From: Nitrospira sp.
GTDB lineage: Bacteria > Nitrospirota > Nitrospiria > Nitrospirales > Nitrospiraceae
DNA: 35,142 bases
Reading direction: 5' to 3'
Assembly: GCA_019636945.1 (NCBI GenBank)
Contig: JAHBWO010000030.1
Span: 1 to 35,142, forward strand
A program made the position numbers and the translations under genes. The notes under the pieces are model-generated. The model was not told the origin of the DNA, did not search any database, and saw only the letters and a program-made list of their open reading frames with translations. Positions 33,761 through 35,142 of this stretch are shown here, in pieces (positions within the stretch are counted from its first letter, which is position 1; every line of letters starts with the position of its first letter).

Positions 33761-35142
33761 ATGCAATATCCTGACTTAGCTGCTTCACCGGAACAAACAG
33801 GCTTCGCCCAGGTCCACGAGTATGTCCTCATCGTATCCCGCAACAAATGGATCATTGCAGGTGCGATTGCGCTTTCACTGATACTGGCCGGGATGTACCT
33901 GCTGATTGCTCCTAAGTATTATCAATCGCAAACGTTAATAGTGGAGGAAGGTCGCAAAGGAATCGACAATGTTCTGGATACAGGAGAGAATACGGATCGA
34001 CTTTTTGAGAAACGTCTCTTTCTTATTCAGAAACAGATCAGAAGCCGAGACTTCTTAAGGGGGTTGGAAAAGGAGTTTAGTGAGCACGTTGAGGGTCGCG
34101 ATGGAACATCAGCGGTCATTGACTGGGATGAATTAGCCGGTGGGGTCATGGTTGAGAGAGCTATGATCGACCCTGCTGGAGGCAAAAGCCAGCTGAACCT
34201 GCTTGATGGATTCGTGGTTTCCGTGTTTCATCAGGATCCCCAAACAGCCAGGCGGGTAGCTGCTGGGATCGCAGACAGGTTCATTCAAGAAAACAACCGA
34301 GAACGTGAGCGGGACGTCGAAGGTACGGGGGAATTCCTCGATGAAGAGCTGCGAGCGTTGAAGCGTGAGCTGGAGAAGAAGGAAGATAATCTCAGTAGCT
34401 TTAAGAAATCTCATGTGGGCGGTCTCCCCAGTCAGGCAGAGACCAATATGCGGTCGCTTGATCGTATAGAGGCTGATATCACGAGGACGACAGAGGACCT
34501 GCAACGTCACTCCGAGAAGCTTGCCATGCTGAATCAAGCGGTGCAGCAGTACCGAGCGTCTGGACAACAGAGCCCCGGTTTTGCGACCTCACGATCCATG
34601 GCACCAGATCCGTTGTTTAATCGGCTTCGAGAACTGCGAGAACAACTTGTGAAGCTGAGGGCTGAGTTCTGGGATGGGTATCCTGAGGTCGTGTTAGTCA
34701 AGGAACAACTTCGACAAGTAGAGGACGAACTCGTGAATGTGTATGGTCGGGATGTAATCCGGTCGGACAAGGCACCGCTTGATCCGTACCTTCAGGACTT
34801 GGCCAAGCTGCAGAGTGAGGTGCGAACGGAACTAGCGCTTCTCCAACGGCGTCTCGAGCAGCTCCATTCCAGCAAGCAAGAGCTTGAAAAGCGGCTAGAA
34901 AGAAGCCCCATCGTGGAGCAGGAACTCCTGATTCTTGAACGAGATTACAATACATTGAAGAACAATTACACGATGCTCCTTGATAAGCGGCTGCACACGA
35001 GAGTCGAAGAAAATATTGAAAAACGACAAAAAAGTGGGAAGTATCGCATCATAGACAAGGCCAATTTGCCGACGGTGCCGGCCATTCCAAACACTCCACG
35101 GGTTTTGGTACTGGGGTTCTTGTTCGGATGTGTATTGGGGGG
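33761..35142 (+). CDS. Wzz/GumC-type polysaccharide chain-length protein, 3' partial
   Basis: A polysaccharide co-polymerase of the kind found with Wzy in exopolysaccharide loci, open to the window end (about 460 codons visible). After the ATG at 33761 (GGAG at 33751-33754) there is VHEYVLIVSRNKWIIAG then a hydrophobic segment (ALSLILAGMYLLIA), PKYYQSQTLIVEEGRK typical of Wzz proteins, a long periplasmic coiled-coil rich in Glu/Leu/Arg (residues about 180-400, e.g. ELEKKEDNLSSFK), and near the edge IPNTPRVLVLGFLFGCVLG, the second membrane segment and the PxxP motif. It would set chain length together with the Wzy-like protein at 5920. No kinase domain is visible in the part present. XrtA-associated EpsF-like proteins have this size and layout. 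Confidence 0.9.
   Translation, partial: MQYPDLAASPEQTGFAQVHEYVLIVSRNKWIIAGAIALSLILAGMYLLIAPKYYQSQTLIVEEGRKGIDNVLDTGENTDRLFEKRLFLIQKQIRSRDFLRGLEKEFSEHVEGRDGTSAVIDWDELAGGVMVERAMIDPAGGKSQLNLLDGFVVSVFHQDPQTARRVAAGIADRFIQENNRERERDVEGTGEFLDEELRALKRELEKKEDNLSSFKKSHVGGLPSQAETNMRSLDRIEADITRTTEDLQRHSEKLAMLNQAVQQYRASGQQSPGFATSRSMAPDPLFNRLRELREQLVKLRAEFWDGYPEVVLVKEQLRQVEDELVNVYGRDVIRSDKAPLDPYLQDLAKLQSEVRTELALLQRRLEQLHSSKQELEKRLERSPIVEQELLILERDYNTLKNNYTMLLDKRLHTRVEENIEKRQKSGKYRIIDKANLPTVPAIPNTPRVLVLGFLFGCVLG

Noticed and set aside
1..35142. CRISPR arrays, tRNA or rRNA genes
   Set aside because: No regularly spaced repeats, cloverleaf-like sequence or rRNA signature noticed by eye; a covariance-model scan was not possible.

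Overview
The window holds most of a large exopolysaccharide/capsule biosynthesis locus. Nearly every intact gene handles sugars or decorates glycans: asparagine-synthase-type amidotransferases, six intact glycosyltransferases, a Wzy/WaaL-type polymerase or ligase, two ATP-grasp enzymes, a SAM methyltransferase, two secreted beta-helix proteins, two PLP sugar aminotransferases, a phosphoglycosyltransferase fused to a nucleotide-sugar dehydratase, and a Wzz/GumC-type chain-length protein. No rRNA, tRNA or CRISPR array is visible. The gene set resembles XrtA/EpsH-type loci of Gram-negative bacteria, and Nitrospirota (Nitrospira-like) or a proteobacterium are plausible hosts, but nothing in the sequence settles this. 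The locus runs off both ends: the first gene lacks its N-terminus and the last lacks its C-terminus.

Layout. Positions 1-7254 (+): amidotransferase, GT2, two GT4-like transferases, polymerase/ligase. Positions 7377-8456: a decayed GT4 gene whose intact paralogue lies at 10574-11725. Positions 8458-16674 (+): a second AsnB, GT4, ATP-grasp, methyltransferase, GT4, and a sugar-transfer-type ATP-grasp. Positions 17038-18369 and 24324-25565 (+): two paralogous secreted beta-helix proteins, each preceded by a -24/-12 (sigma-54) type element. Between them, 18385-24008 is a minus-strand block with a divergent asparagine-synthase-like gene, a WcaI-like GT4 and two decayed IS3-family elements; it looks like an inserted island. 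Positions 25728-27647 (+): a Mur-ligase/peptidyl-tRNA-hydrolase fusion. Positions 27648-28257: an IS5-type transposase relic. Positions 28258-35142 (+): two DegT aminotransferases, the phosphoglycosyltransferase-dehydratase fusion and the chain-length protein.

How the parts may work together (inference): the C-terminal dehydratase of 31125-33662 makes a UDP-4-keto sugar, the neighbouring aminotransferase(s) convert it to an amino sugar, and the N-terminal phosphoglycosyltransferase loads a sugar-phosphate on undecaprenyl phosphate. The glycosyltransferases extend the repeat unit, the Wzy-like protein polymerises it and the Wzz-like protein sets chain length. The concentration of amide-forming enzyme families (AsnB x2 plus one divergent homologue, ATP-grasp x2, Mur ligase-Pth fusion) suggests a glycan carrying amide-linked amino-acid or peptide groups. 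That is the most unusual theme of the window. No flippase (Wzx) or exosortase is seen here.
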